A DNA stretch of 64,000 nucleotides from Enchytraeus crypticus (lineage: Eukaryota; Annelida; Clitellata; Enchytraeida; Enchytraeidae). Numbering within the stretch: position 1 is the first letter of the stretch; each line of letters opens with the position of its first letter. Position numbers and translations under genes: made by a program. The stretch lies in NCBI GenBank assembly GCA_905160935.1, contig CAJHZI010000656.1:15001-79000 (forward strand), read 5' to 3'. This document shows, piece by piece, positions 23,036-35,500 of this stretch. The notes under the pieces are model-generated. The model was not told where the DNA came from and made no database searches. It saw only the letters and a list, made by a program, of their open reading frames with translations.

Positions 23036-23451
23036 CTACGCAAGTATTAATCATAATAATTCTACGTGCAGCGTAAACAAAATAAAGTTCAGCTCTCGAT
23101 CGAAGGCGCTAGCTAATTAACCCAGTTTTTCCACAGCTTAATGATTGGCAACTTCAAGCTTATTCTCCTTTCTTGTAAATCCGTTGACATGGAAAACCTG
23201 GGTAAAATTTTATCGATCACATTTCACTCGTGTGCGTTAATTACTTTTCGCATTGTCACGAACGCATTGAAGTCTTTTCCAGTAATCCCTCAGGTTGTCG
23301 ATTGAAATGTACAATTTTGATCGATTTTAAATTTTCTTCTGGAATTCTGTGGTCATATTGTGGTAAATAAAACTACGCAGATGGCGCTCTCAGCGATCCA
23401 TAAGCCGCTTTTACAGAAAGGTTAAATTTAAAATGAAAATTTACCTACCAA

Positions 23452-23552
23452 TTTAATACCAATTTAATATAATTTAATAATTTAATAATTTAATAATAAT
23501 TTAATACCAATTTAATACCAATTTAATACCAATTTACTACCAATTTAATTTA
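23452..23552. repeat. Tandem repeat ACCAATTTAAT
   Basis: The 11-mer ACCAATTTAAT and the shorter AATTTAAT are repeated about ten times. Confidence 0.85.
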
Positions 23553-23664
23553 TAATAACTAACAAGGAATTCATTGACAACCAAAATTAGTTTCTTTTGA
23601 AGCGAGATAGGTACTAAGATTAATATTAGAAAGTAGCTCAGATTTAATTCACTTCATACAGAAC

Positions 23665-24140
23665 TCAATCAATCAATCAATAAGAATTTAACGTCCGGTT
23701 CCTCGCCATAAGGAAATGTCAGGGACGTTTCTTGCAGACTCTACACAAACAGGCGCCAAAGCACCACACGATGACGACTGAGTACACAGAGACTATAAGA
23801 GAAAGCCAGATCAAAACAGTGCAAGTCCAAGATCCAAGGCAAGCGGATCAAAATTTAGACCTATAGTGGGAAGAGATGGGTTTTTGCGAAGGAAAGTACC
23901 AATACAATTACAAGATCGAAGATCTTGTGACAGAGAAGTTCATATTGTAGGAGCAGAAAACTTGAAGGAGCGTCTGGCCATGGCAGATTTAATATTAGGT
24001 ATAGTGAGAAAGTTTCTAGTAGGGGAACGACGACTACGAGAGGGTTCATAGATTGATAAAAGATCAGATAGACAGGGTGGTTTACCATAATTTAGACTTT
24101 TGAAGGCCTAGGATGCTATCTTGAATTTTATACGTTCGGA
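23665..24140 (-). mobile_element. L2/CR1-like LINE 3' end, with C-terminal RT coding remnant
   Basis: The (TCAA)n start, then AATTTAACGTCCGGTTCCTC, is the inverted 3' end. Further right, read on the minus strand, is the remnant of the RT C-terminal tail in the pattern ..PNIKSAMxRRSFxFSAPTIW.., with frameshifts. Confidence 0.85.
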
Positions 24141-24345
24141 AACTCGGTTTAAAACTTTTGCCAACTTGAGATATATTTCACTGAGTACTAAGATTTTTTC
24201 CGTTAAAGTACGTTAGTGCTAAATGAATTGGGAAAATTGTGCAATGTAGAATCAGCAAAGCATATGGCATTATTTTTTGGAAGAAGTTTCGAAGATAGTA
24301 CATATCTGGAAGCGGAATAAAATCGATGTGCTCAATAAAAGATGA

Positions 24346-24418
<73 letters not shown>

Positions 24419-24420
24419 CA
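24346..24420. repeat. (TA)n microsatellite
   Basis: Pure TA of about 66 bp. Confidence 0.95.
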
Positions 24421-26039
24421 TACCCCACCTTAATATACATGTATGCATATGAAACATAAGAGAGTAGGCCTACTAGCAAAATAAAGCACACATTAAATTG
24501 GTTTCAGCAAAAATGGCTTAATAACCTTAAATATTCCTTACTGGGACCACATCAGAAAAGAAACAGTACTTGAAATGTACAAAGAAAATTAAATAATTTA
24601 CAAACAACCAGTTTGAGATAGAAGATTGAGATTCTTGGAGCAAGTAGGAAATTGAGACCGTCTGAAGATGGATATGCCAAGATCGCAATTAACTGGAAGC
24701 CAAATCTAGGATAATATGAGAAAGATATAGTATTACTTAGCGCAGCATAATTAATAAATTAATAATGACTTTAAACCATTGAATCTCTTAGGGCAAATAG
24801 CTGTGAAAATTGCGATCGATTCAAATGAATGGAGGAATACTGCCTGCCTGTGTTCTTTAATGAACACAAGTAACTGATGATGATGATGTTGATAATGATG
24901 ATTCATTCGCGAGATGACACTGTCAGCACAGCCTGTTTCCATTTTGAATTAATTTCATTGAGCCGAAACGGAAAGTCCTACTGTAACTTAAGACAAGTCT
25001 TTAACATAGAGATTATCCCAAGCAGACATCCAGTGAGAATTAATTGGTTTGAATTAATAGACAGTTCGCAATATATAAGGGATCGATAGCTAGTCCAAAA
25101 TAAGTTAAAGACTTACTCAGGATTGATTCCGTTGAGATTAAAATATACACTACTTGTTCAACCATAAGTGTTTAGCAAATGGATTTGAAAGCATTATTAT
25201 TTTGAAATAATAACAGCAGTTAAAGTTTTACTGTCGTAAGTGACAACATAGAGTGACAACACTACAATACTGTTGAGCCAAATCCAAGCCGACTAGCACA
25301 AATGGTTAAAAGACAATGCAAAATCCAAAATCGCGAAAGCCAGTCCAAAGACAACGTGCATGTACATGCAAGCCCCCTTCGCTTATTTGTTCTTGAAAAA
25401 GAAATTAAATATTCATTCATTAATGTATGATTTTAAAAACTATCAGCAATTTCATTTTTAACCGTTAAGTTTATCTTCATTGGTTACATAATATAAGTAG
25501 GATATTATGTTTACATAAACAACGAAAACAATTATATAGTGAAAAAGATATGTGAAATTAGTATATTTGAAAGTAGTGAATGCAATCGAGAATTTTCAGC
25601 GATATTGAACATAGATACTATAGTAGATCAATGGCTTACGAGCAGGATCAGCTCTGTGAAATGAGTTACGACACGGTTGACAGTATTTTATGTACACTGT
25701 AGATATTTGACCCAATCAATTGTCATCAAGGGCCCAGTCTACTCTGACAGTATGCAACTGAAAGCAATCTATTACGTAGCCTCGGAAAATATATCTAGAC
25801 AGTAGTTTTGAATTAATATCATATTTGAATTCAGAGCTACTTCTTCCGCTCTACGCTTGTTACTAGTCTACTTCTTATAATTAATATAATCAGTGCATTA
25901 GATTACGCTCGATAAAATGAGGCCTACTTTCTTATCTCGTTCTTGGTTTAGTATACGGGCCATTAAATGATGTATTAAATGAATGACTCCAATTGTTTAA
26001 TATAAGCCGTGATAAGCAAAAATGCTCCATTCGGATAAT
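24421..26039. other. Gene-poor interval with possible RTE remnant
   Basis: Around 24530-24950 the plus strand has short stretches resembling RTE C-terminal sequence (an EWRNTA-like peptide near 24826, followed by (ATG)n), too decayed to call firmly. The rest is AT-rich unique DNA. Confidence 0.35.
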
Positions 26040-26205
26040 ATCATATCCTAGGTCCAACACGGGGTCCGCTAAGGTCCACTGATCATCTCTGGATGGCTGT
26101 CCACACGCCATCTGCTGTCTACCCTCCCTCTGAACGAAACCAGAAATTATAATTCTGACCTTTGCTATCGGAGGCACATTGGAATCGTTGGGACTTCCCG
26201 TGAGG
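26040..26205 (-). other. Exon-like GC-richer island, unassigned
   Basis: On the minus strand a strong acceptor (TTTATTGTCCAG) precedes an open stretch beginning YLTGSPNDSNVPPIAK and running through QREGRQQMACGQPSRDDQW. The composition looks coding, but no good donor and no family match were seen. It could be an exon of an unrecognised gene or part of an old repeat. Confidence 0.25.
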
Positions 26206-26214
26206 TATCTGGAC

Positions 26215-26266
26215 AATAAATAACAAAGTTATTTAATATCCAGATTAAATAACTTTGTCATTTATT
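26215..26266. repeat. Palindrome, 23-bp arms
   Basis: AATAAATAACAAAGTTATTT (extended by AAT) pairs with its inverted copy after a 6-nt loop ATCCAG, with one mismatch. Confidence 0.9.
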
Positions 26267-26906
26267 ATTAAATAAATTATTTATGTTACTCGTATAGCTG
26301 AGACGGGTATAGGCAACAAAAGTATATAATAAAAGTATATAAGACGGGTATAGGCAATAAAAGGAGCGCATACAAAACTCACCGAATTAAATTTTATTAG
26401 CAATTTAGGATATATATTTTCTAAAGAGAAAATCAACTGATACTTCACCGGGATGGGAGAGCTGAGTGCTGGGCAAAAGCCTCTAGAGTTCTCAGACCTC
26501 TGTCTGAAAGGGAAGAGTTGATGCGAAGGAAATAAAAATTGTTGTGAAGTATTTAAGAAAATCAGGTATAAAATCATATTTTAAAACTTCGACGATGTTT
26601 ATTTTAGTGCCAGAGAACTGCACAGCTTTGCATTGTTTAAAGTGGAAGGTGTTGATTAATAAATTTAAATACCACGTTGTGCTACTTCGTCACTGTTACG
26701 TTTTTACTTTGGACTAATTTTGGATTATGGCACCGTTTTTGGACCTTATTTTTGCTCGCCGGCTTGATTTTGCCTCAAGAGAACTCGATGTAGTCATTGA
26801 TAACTGTAGCACTCTAATTGTTGTTATTATTATTATGTGCTTGGATAAATAGTTTGGATAGTTCTGTTACGCTGCAGTCTTACATGCCAGTATCGCTACT
26901 GACTCC

Positions 26907-27050
26907 AGCCAGTGGCGATGTCGATAAGATATTCGACCGCGGATCAGCATGTGCGGGGTTCAAATCCTGGGCTCTCCCGTCACTGACATCGTTTTCGAGT
27001 GAGGAAAGTGACGCCAACATTAGCTTTACGTTAGCTTTACCAGCTTTATT
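26907..27050 (+). mobile_element. tRNA-derived SINE, complete
   Basis: GCCAGTGGCGATGTCGATAA, CGGGGTTCAAATCCTGGGCT (B-box), CACTGACATCGTTTTCGAGT and a 3' end with TTAGCTTTACCAGCTTTATT. Confidence 0.9.
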
Positions 27051-28192
27051 GAAACACTTGTAATTTACTTTAAAGACCTAGCCGATCATTATAGGTGCCT
27101 TTAAGTTCGTAACATTGAATTTGCAGTACTGAAAGCCGATGTCTGTGTTAATCGTTGACTAAAAAGGGAAATAATATTATTATATCAGCTCCACACGGCA
27201 ATTGTTCACTTTATAACGCTTCCGTCTCGGCAAAGCAAAAATTTCCTGCTTTTGTATTTTTAAGTAAATTACAATTGTTTCAGTAATTTTTCAGATGTTT
27301 AGGATGCACTGATGGAAAGAAGGACGGAGGGTCGGATGAATGGATGACTTGATGAATGAATGAAAAGAGGCTGTGAACGATAGGTCAAGTGTCCAAATGC
27401 GGAGTCAAACTTCATAGATGGACGACAGAGATTGGAATAGATAGTTCTTAGTATCTATGGTTATGTAATATAAAAAAGATAAAAATCTGTGATTTATCTT
27501 AAAGATTTCCTTACTGGCTCTGGTTTTCAAAGAAAATAATTAGATCAGTGTTTCATCCCCGTACAACGTATAATGACACGCATTACCTTCAGCTCGTGTG
27601 TTCGTGAGTATCTCGCAGTACGGCAGATATACTGTCAATACATGTGTACTAATGTAGCGCCCCCATCAAAGTCCGGCAGTAACTCAAAGAGACAAATATA
27701 ACTAGATTACATTTAAAGTCATCAGCTTCCATCCTTCGTTTGCTCTTTGAGAAGCCTCTAGTAGAATACTGCAAACACTATCAAAATCATGAATTTATTA
27801 TTTTCATTAAAATATTACGAAATCATGAAATTTGTGAATAAATACATGTAATTAAAAAGTTAGTTTCGCAAAAAACAACATTTAAAATTACTAAATATTT
27901 TTAAATAAGTATGTACGTGTAGTCTTAAATGTTACAAGAATCACCATCTTTCATAACAGTAAAAATACATGCATTTATTAATTTTCAAATTAAGCCTTTG
28001 CTTAATTTGAAAATAATTAATGAATATTTGCGTTTTTATTATTTTTATATATTTATATATTATTTACTTATATATTTACTTTAAAACTGCTTTTTAATAT
28101 TTACTTTTACTTCGTAATTTGATTATTGTAATTTTCACTATTACCTATTTAAGCAGTAGCCACTTATAATATAACAACCGTTAACTTCACAT
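27051..28192. other. Gene-poor interval with a 15-bp hairpin
   Basis: ATTTTCAAATTAAGC at 27981-27995 pairs perfectly with 28000-28014 across a 4-nt loop (CTTT). Otherwise AT-rich unique DNA. Confidence 0.5.
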
Positions 28193-28275
28193 GTCGTAAG
28201 ATGCGACTGAGCAAGAACTAACGAAAGCAACGGGAAATCTCCTCAGAATCTATACTTCTTCAAAGCTATACGCTA
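28193..28275 (+). repeat. Core-repeat family copy
   Basis: ACATGTCGTAAGATGCGACT, GAGCAAGAACTAACGAAAGC and CGGGAAATCTCCTCAG match the copies at 47440 and 60735. Confidence 0.72.
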
Positions 28276-28396
28276 CATATGGAATCAATAAGGCATAAGT
28301 TCTGTGAATGTTTTGACGTGTTGATCACTTGTGGAGCTATGGAGTACGGTTTATGGAACGTCAAATAGACTCTGGAATATTATGGACTATCTCATT

Positions 28397-28930
28397 TAAT
28401 GCACTGCCTACTGGCAGGTCCATGGCATATAACGCCTCCACTCTTCTCTGTTTTCCGCTTTCCTCTTCATTTCCACATATGAGTGAATCATTGAATCTTC
28501 TAAAATTCCTTGAGATTAGGGATTGAAATTCCCTAATTTCGGAATTCAGCCTCTATTTCCTTCCATCCTGCCTTCTATGACTTTTTTTAGTAAACTCTCC
28601 CCTTAGAATATGTCATATCTAACTCTTCTTCCTACTTATCAATGCATTTATCAACTGTCTATCTGTACCAACTCTCCTCAGAACTTCCTCATTTGTAATT
28701 TTTTGAGTCCAGATAATCCTTTCCATTATTACCGGCTGGAGCCATTGGCGATGTCGGTAAGACATTCGACCGCGGATCAGTTTGTGCGAGGTTCGAATCC
28801 TGGGCTCTCCCGTCACTGACATAGCTTTCGAGTGAGGAAACTGACGTTAACATTAGCTTTTTTAATTCTCCATATCCATATTCCAAAGCCTCTATTTTCC
28901 TGAAATCTTCCTTCTTTAAGGTCTAATGAT
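28397..28930 (-). mobile_element. RTE-like LINE 3' fragment, split by a nested SINE
   Basis: The region 28397-28732 and the region 28865-28930 together match the inverted RTE copy at 53080-53460, including CAACTGTCTATCTGTACCAA and CTTCCTCATTTGTAATTTTT; the piece after the SINE resumes with CCTCTATTTTCCTGAAATCT. The SINE therefore inserted after the LINE. Confidence 0.85.
28735..28863 (+). mobile_element. tRNA-derived SINE nested in an RTE-like LINE
   Basis: GGCGATGTCGGTAAGACATT, B-box GAGGTTCGAATCCTGGGCTC and the 3' end GACGTTAACATTAGCTTTTT. It has the best preserved B-box of the family. Confidence 0.92.
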
Positions 28931-28989
28931 AAATCTAATATTATGACTGTTATGGAACGTGAAATAGACTCTGTTTATTTATAAACATT

Positions 28990-29175
28990 GGACTTGTCAC
29001 TTAGTAGAATAAGAAATATCCCGACGGTGTTGGAAGGTTATTCTGAAATCCACGTCGGCTGCAATTGATGCGCCAACAAATGGCAACGCTTACTAATAAT
29101 TAATCATGGCGAGGATTGGAAAAATACAACCAAGTAAGGAAACTATGTAGCACATGCGGTATGTCATGTGTATAA
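28990..29175 (+). mobile_element. 5S SINE body without the 5S head
   Basis: CCGACGGTGTTGGAAGGTTA, CACGTCGGCTGCAATTGATG and AACGCTTACTAATAATT match the body of the 63470 copy. The 5' part is absent, as expected for 5' truncation during reverse transcription. Confidence 0.8.
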
Positions 29176-29892
29176 CTATACGAACAAAAAAAAGCTAACA
29201 AATTACAGTTAGAGTTACTTGTTTCAGTTATTTATTACTGTTAGTCAAGTAAATATTTACTTAAGAATTTTACATAAAAAGCCAATGCATACATTATATA
29301 AATTATAAAAGAATATATACATGTAGGCCCTATATTTTTTCAGTGTTAATTGTACTGGTTCAACAAGTCATGCAACTTACTGAACCTGTATAATTGATTA
29401 AATTAAATTAATTAATTAAAATTAAATATACATGTATATATCCCATATTTAAAAGGTTATATTGCGCATAGCGCTTATAATCGCTTATACGCAATATGTT
29501 ACCAATAATTTAAGAGCAACGAAAAATGTAGTAGCAGTTTAATTAATTATTTTAATTAGCTTAAATGGTAGTTTTTCAGACTAGATTTTCCAGTCATGTG
29601 AGCTGCTAATCCATTTTTCAATGATAGCATGAAAACGGCGAATACCTACATGAATAAACAACTGTATCATGCGACTCGCTAAATATTGTCCTTAAGTTAA
29701 AAGCATTGATATTGGTTTAGATTAATGTTTTGTGCTATACATGCCTCTATTTCCGTCACATTACGAAAATATCACCTGCTCAGGTAGTTCATCAATAACA
29801 CTCCTCCATAACTGACTTCGTCTTTTAACCGAAAGTTTGATACACTAGAAGTTTATTAAGTTAAATAATAATTAATTTCATTTCGTTAATCT

Positions 29893-30065
29893 TTGGGAGG
29901 GGATTGCTTGGCTCAGTTGGTGTAGCCGTGTATCAATAAAAGAAGTTAAATAACGTCGTACCCGGTTAGTACAAGGGCGGGTAACCACCTTAGAAGACCG
30001 AATGTTGACAGCTTCGAATGAGAAATCCGCCAGGTCCCCAGAGCATAGGCAAAACACACATAACT
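29893..30065 (+). mobile_element. 5S SINE head copy
   Basis: GAAGTTAAATAACGTCGTAC, CCGGTTAGTACAAGGGCGGG and TAACCACCTTAGAAGACCGA parallel the 63555 copy base for base with few changes. Upstream, TTGGCTCAGTTGGTGTAGCC resembles a tRNA A-box, so the head may be a 5S-tRNA composite. Confidence 0.75.
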
Positions 30066-30281
30066 CAGGACGTGCTCTGTAGAAATATTTCACTTTATAA
30101 ACATGACTATTGTAGGCAGAATAGACACTACCAATCGGCCGAATTCCACTAAAAATGGATCTCGGCCATGCTCATATCGAAAGCAATGATAGACCTATAT
30201 GAACGAGTGCGTCAAACGCTTAAAACTATCAGTAGTAGCTAGCAATGTTTATTAACAAACTAGCTTATGATAGTATAGTAA

Positions 30282-30366
30282 TAATAATAAACATAACATT
30301 AAAAATAATAATGACAATAATAATAATAATAATAATAATAGTAATAATAATAATAATAATAGTAAA
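30282..30366. repeat. (AAT)n microsatellite
   Basis: AATAAT run with a few GTA and ATGAC interruptions. Confidence 0.93.
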
Positions 30367-30894
30367 AATTAATCACTTTAATAACAATTTTTAATAATAT
30401 TTTTTCAAATCCTCGGGTTCTTTTGGACCCGGGGTAAAGATATAATCATACAGCATTTTGTCGCGGAAAGATTAAAAAATTACCACAGAGGATTTTGCTG
30501 CAATAGCTGATATCTATTTAGTATTTAAGTAATCAAGATATTTAATAAAATATTTATTCTAACAACAGCTACGATTCTAAATGCATATATATATATATAA
30601 ATTACTCAACAACGCTTTATTTCCATGTAGGCCTATTATTAGAATTCTTAGATAAGGTTTTTGTCATCTTTAATATTCAGTTGACAACTAAGTATTTATT
30701 ATCCATATTTCGAGATAGAGTCCCACAATAATTGAAACACATCTATTAAGTGGACTAAAAAGGTTTATTTGGACTCACAAATTTACAAAAGAAGAAATAA
30801 TGAGTAATCTACGAGATGGTAATTTTGTTGACATCATTAATTTTAAAATTTAATTGAATGAATTTTTGTAAATAATAACATTTGTAATGTTGAG

Positions 30895-31120
30895 TTGAAT
30901 TGACAGGCCCAAGGCTGATGGGACCCTGTCAATAAGCATAATTGGAAAAAACTTTAGCCCATATTTTGCTGCAAATTCTATATTTGTTATTTGTATAAAG
31001 TGTATACATCTAGTCAATTTATAGTTGCATTAAAATGTCAACAAGCAATTGGGGCCAAATAAAGGCTCATTAATGCTCGTTTGACTTTTCTACTTGGAAA
31101 TGGAATATTAACGCAGCAAT
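30895..31120 (+). mobile_element. Possible LINE 3'-UTR fragment
   Basis: TTGACAGGCCCAAGGCTGAT, GGGACCCTGTCAATAAG and an AATAAAGGCTC downstream resemble 3' UTRs of Jockey/CR1-type LINEs, where a short GC-rich stem sits after the stop. No second copy in the window confirms it. Confidence 0.35.
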
Positions 31121-31436
31121 CAATCAATCAAGTGGATCGCTCTGTATTGAGAAGCTTTTAATGCAGCTTCCTGATGCCAGTGGATAACCAGCCGTCCAGG
31201 CTGCATTTTTCATCGAAAGAGCTAATTAATATATTTTCCGCAATTCTTGGCGACACAGGACTCAGAGAAATAAGTTGCTTTAAGGTGGAGCATCAAATCA
31301 AACTTTTAGCAGCTATTGATAGTATTATAATTTTGATAGTTTATTGAAATTCCGTAAGTTTTGTGCTATATTCATGAGCCGAGTTCTTTAATCATCCGGT
31401 TATTCTCTGATAGCGTTTTTATCGCAGCTAAGACAT

Positions 31437-31545
31437 TAGGCCTATTTGTATATAAGGCCTATCTATATAGGGCCTATATAGGGCGTATATATATAAAGGC
31501 CCTATATAAATATTATGGCCTATATATAAAATACATATGGCTCTT
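31437..31545. repeat. AGGCCTATATA-rich low-complexity block
   Basis: Eight or so tandem-like variants of TATAGGGCCTATATA precede the TA tract that hosts the mariner element. Confidence 0.8.
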
Positions 31546-31586
31546 ATATATATATATATATTATTACTAAATGCATAGATATATAA

Positions 31587-31587
31587 A

Positions 31588-31677
<90 letters not shown>
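31587..31677. repeat. (TA)n microsatellite, left flank of mariner
   Basis: Two TA runs separated by GCACAG. The mariner element starts exactly at the end of the second run. Confidence 0.93.
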
Positions 31678-31678
<1 letters not shown>

Positions 31679-32292
31679 TGTGAGTCATAAAAAACATGTG
31701 CGCAGTATTTCGTCCACAGCTTTGACACTCATGAGCCGATTTTGAAAATATTTTCAGACTTATAAAGAAGAAGAAAAGTATTAATCTTAAATCTAGTTTT
31801 GTGGCACTTTCAGTTTTTTTAACAATAACTGACGATTTTACAAACATAGTCTGTTTTTGTTGAAATTTAAATATGATGTTTACTAATGAAGATAAAGTGC
31901 TCATAAAAAACTTGTACCTCTTAAAGGGTTATGGCGCACATCGGTTGATTGCCGAAATTCCATAAAAGAAACTGGACGCTGGGAGGGCTAGATTGCTTAT
32001 TAAAGAAATTACGCCGGATTGGGAGCACTGATAGAAGGAAGGACAGTGGACGACCGAAGAGCATAAGAACTGATCATTCTGTAACAATTGATTTACTTAA
32101 ACCGAACATTTTCAGTCGCGCATATTTTCAAGCACTGCTTCAAAGCAAAAAATAATAATTAACAGAGTCACTTAACGTTATTTTATAGCAAATGTTACCC
32201 TGATTATACCTATGCAAGAAGTTAAAAAATCGGTTCTCTAATACCAAAGTTTTGGGCGAGAGACTGAGTACATGAATTTTTTTGACTCACAG
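31678..32292 (+). mobile_element. Internally deleted mariner-like element with terminal inverted repeats
   Basis: The left end CTGTGAGTCATAAAAAACAT and the right end (inverted, CTGTGAGTCAAAAAAATTCA) are matching terminal repeats. Both sides are flanked by TATATA, which fits TA target choice. The 615-bp element is about half the usual mariner length. It retains only the N-terminal part of a transposase, so it is non-autonomous. Confidence 0.85.
31873..32093 (+). pseudogene. Mariner transposase N-terminal fragment (frameshifted)
   Basis: From ATG at 31873 it reads MMFTNEDKVLIKNLYLLKGY then GAHRLIAE; a one-base shift near 31957 continues as NWTLGGLDCLLKKLRRIGST, DRRKDSGRPKSIRT. This is the paired helix-turn-helix DNA-binding region of mariner-type transposases (the NWxxxGLxxLLKKLRxxGSxDRRxGSGRP pattern). 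The catalytic DDE part is deleted. Confidence 0.82.
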
Positions 32293-32294
32293 TG

Positions 32295-32325
<31 letters not shown>

Positions 32326-35164
32326 GTGTGTGTACTTCACTACAAAAATGCTCCCCGCCAAAGGAAAATTTTCCAGTCCTCCCATACCTGTCTGTCATGT
32401 AAATTTAAACATCATTTAGTTGTATCCTTTTTTCACATTGACCCTGCTTTATATTACTAAATTTCTCAATTAGTCAAGTTTTGTTTACTGTAATACGATG
32501 GATTGTTTGTTTCATTTTCTAAAAAAATAAAAGCGAAGTAACCATTGGATTTATCTACCTTCAGCTGTAATGCATAACTGCAACCGTTTTTGATGTATGG
32601 GTAGCTTATTTAAAATAGCCTAAAGGTTTCTTTTAATCGGTTAACAACTTAGGGTTTAGGGCTCACTGGCTTAGACTACTAGGTCTACTAATCCTACTCT
32701 TACAAGTAATTATTTACTTAATTTATAAATTAATTACAATCAGTCTTACTCTTACTCTCTTAGGAATTCTCTTGCAGAACTTGGAACTATGTTACGGTTA
32801 GAAATTGAGCAATTTACACAAATCTTTTCTCGCAGCCTATGTCTCAAATTTTAAGAACATTTTTACCCATGGCGTAGATTAATTGGTCCATTGATTGCTA
32901 ATGTTTGTACGAAATATCTTATTGTAAAAGTTTAGTGTAGTTAATTATCTTACTGCTGATGAGACGCAGTAAAATAAAGATAAATGACTTTGCCACGAAA
33001 CAAAACAAAATGAGTGAGAGAGACGGTAAGTTGTAATTAATATCCCTAATATGCAAAGTATAATGGATTAGATTTATATCTTGGCTAACGTAGCAATGTT
33101 TTTGAAATATCTTATTCAGACGAGGTAGTGAGAAGCCTATAAGTTAAAGCAAATACTTCTGTTTCCTTTATTTCTTCAAATTTTAATAACGTCATATAGG
33201 CCTACAAAAATTAATTTATGAAAGGAAATCATAAATATAAGCTTATTTTTGCAATTAAACTCTCAGAAATATACAACTACTCAAGTATACGTGGGTTAAA
33301 AGTTAAATATAAACACCTTTTGCTATGCACTTTTGCTAAGTTACTGTACAATATATTGTGCAATATATTATCTCAATTTCTGTTCGTAAAGTGGATAGTC
33401 AGGTCTAAATCAGAAATCTTCACACAGGTGACGTATCGTTATTTTTAAAATCTGAGCCTCTGTATCCTACAGCTTATAAATTTGGAACAATACACTTCGA
33501 TGCGTGGGTGTTTCGTATAAAGGCGAGTCACTTATGAAGATAGATACCCAAAAGCTGTGCAATGACAACGGCACGAGTAGGTTCTACAACTGAGAAATTG
33601 ACCGCATATCTTTGCAGCGATGCTTTGATAACTCGCAATATATCAAAAAAGCGATCACATACTCAGAATTCATCAACGGGACGAATATTTGAGAGTCTTC
33701 TTGGGGTGCGAAATAAAAGCGACACTCTATTCAATATATTTGAATATGGGACTGCGTCATTTCATAATAAGCTCGAAACTTCAAACCTTTTCACGATATA
33801 AGCTCGTACATCTACTTAATAGTCTAAATAGAAGTCTAGTTAACTTTCCGTCATGATTCATGCTTTGATCGGCTTCGCAAAATATACATTTCAGCTAGCA
33901 CAGATTCAAGATTAATCTAACTAACACATGTATAGTTTAAATACTAAGGATGCCGCAGTAATGATGTTTTAAAAACCATTTTCAACCAAGGGCAGTGTAA
34001 TAACTTGTGTCAGATATACGCTCGGTAACTAATGAAGCCATAGGCAAATGGTACATTTTTAAGCATTGATAAATGTCAGTCAAGTCTCTATTAAATACTT
34101 CCTTGAAAATAAATATGTTTATTTGATTAAATTAAACCGCTGACATAAGCTCGCATTGGAATTTACAGTATCTACAGTGAATAGCTTATGTAGAATTTGT
34201 AAGCTTCCGTAGATAATGAAACAATTCTTTGTCCAAAATATATGCAACGGCACATTATAATATTAATTAGTCGCACGTGTAAATTTAAAAATATTTTAAA
34301 GGCTAAATCAAATGTCGTGCATCTGACAGTTACACATTCTTAAGATGCGTGACGCTTATCTTGCTTCATAATAACTTTTAGGATACTACAATGCTGTTAA
34401 AATCATCAATAGCACAATCGCAAATTTTAAAAGATCTCAATAAGCCTTCGCCGTCTTAAGACAGAAATTATTAAAAGTTAATTAACTTCCCTTCTACGAG
34501 ACTACGAATTTGTCTTATTTAAATAATTTTTTTGTAACGCATTTATTTCAATTCCTAGTTTTGTAACATTTTACAGCCTTTAGTTTATTTCTGACATGAA
34601 TCAATAACATTTCAGTTTTGGCCTTTATATAACTGGACTTCCGCAAGCTATAACGATCAGAATATAGAGAGAAATCTTTCCAACAAATGCTTTCAAATTC
34701 AATGGATGATGACGCATTGTGATTAGCCTATTGTAATTAACATAGAAATAAAATTGTTCTTTAACTTCGTTTGAAATTGTATTACTGTATAAAATTTCGT
34801 TATTAATTCACTTTATATTATTGAGCACATATATACCCTATCGTAATTTTTGGTAAAAATTAAAGATTTATACACGTGTATAAGTTCGAGTTCCGTTCAA
34901 ATTAAAACAAACTTCAATGATTCAGGCATTCAGTTTTTCAGTTTAAAAACTCTATTCTATATGCTTTGGATTCGTCTTATCAATGCACATACTGTTCAGT
35001 AATTTGAAAATTTCACCGCTGCAAAACACAAGCAAAATTCAACGCTGTTGCGTAAGAAATGATGTGTATTACACAATTCAAAAGTGAGCAATATACATTG
35101 TCGCCGTGTTGAGCACTTAACAATTTTATTCTTTTTACAACAAAATAATTGATTATGCATCTAC
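32293..35164. other. Gene-poor interval
   Basis: A short TA/TG microsatellite lies at 32293-32332, right against the mariner end. The rest is AT-rich unique DNA. An open stretch at 33562-33801 on the plus strand has a balanced amino-acid composition but no splice or homology support. Confidence 0.4.
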
Positions 35165-35500
35165 GTATGTATGTATGTATGTATGTATGTATGTATGTAT
35201 GTATGTATGTATGTATGTATGTATGTATGTATGTATGTATTTATGTATGTATGTATGTATGTATGTATGTATGTATGTATGTATGTATGTATGTATGTAT
35301 GTATGTATGTATGTATGTATGTATGTATGTATGTATGTATGTATGTATGTATGTATGTATGTATGTATGTATGTATGTATGTATGTATGTATGTATGTAT
35401 GTATGTATGTATGTATGTATGTATGTATGTATGTATGTATGTATGTATGTATGTATGTATGTATGTGTAATATTAATATGTATGTATGTATGTATGTGTA
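35165..35500. repeat. (GTAT)n tetranucleotide array
   Basis: About 75 units of GTAT in 300 bp, with one TTAT variant at about 35240. At the right end a GTGTAATATTAATAT spacer is followed by five more units and a second GTGTAATATTAATA. The repeating MYVC frames are artefacts. The array is long enough to be highly polymorphic. Confidence 0.97.

Noticed and set aside
28735-28863. A functional tRNA gene
   Set aside because: The A- and B-box regions are tRNA-like, but no cloverleaf or anticodon arm can be drawn and the sequence recurs with a fixed non-tRNA body.
33562-33801. 79-codon plus-strand frame as a gene
   Set aside because: Sensible composition only; no homology, splice signals or signal peptide.
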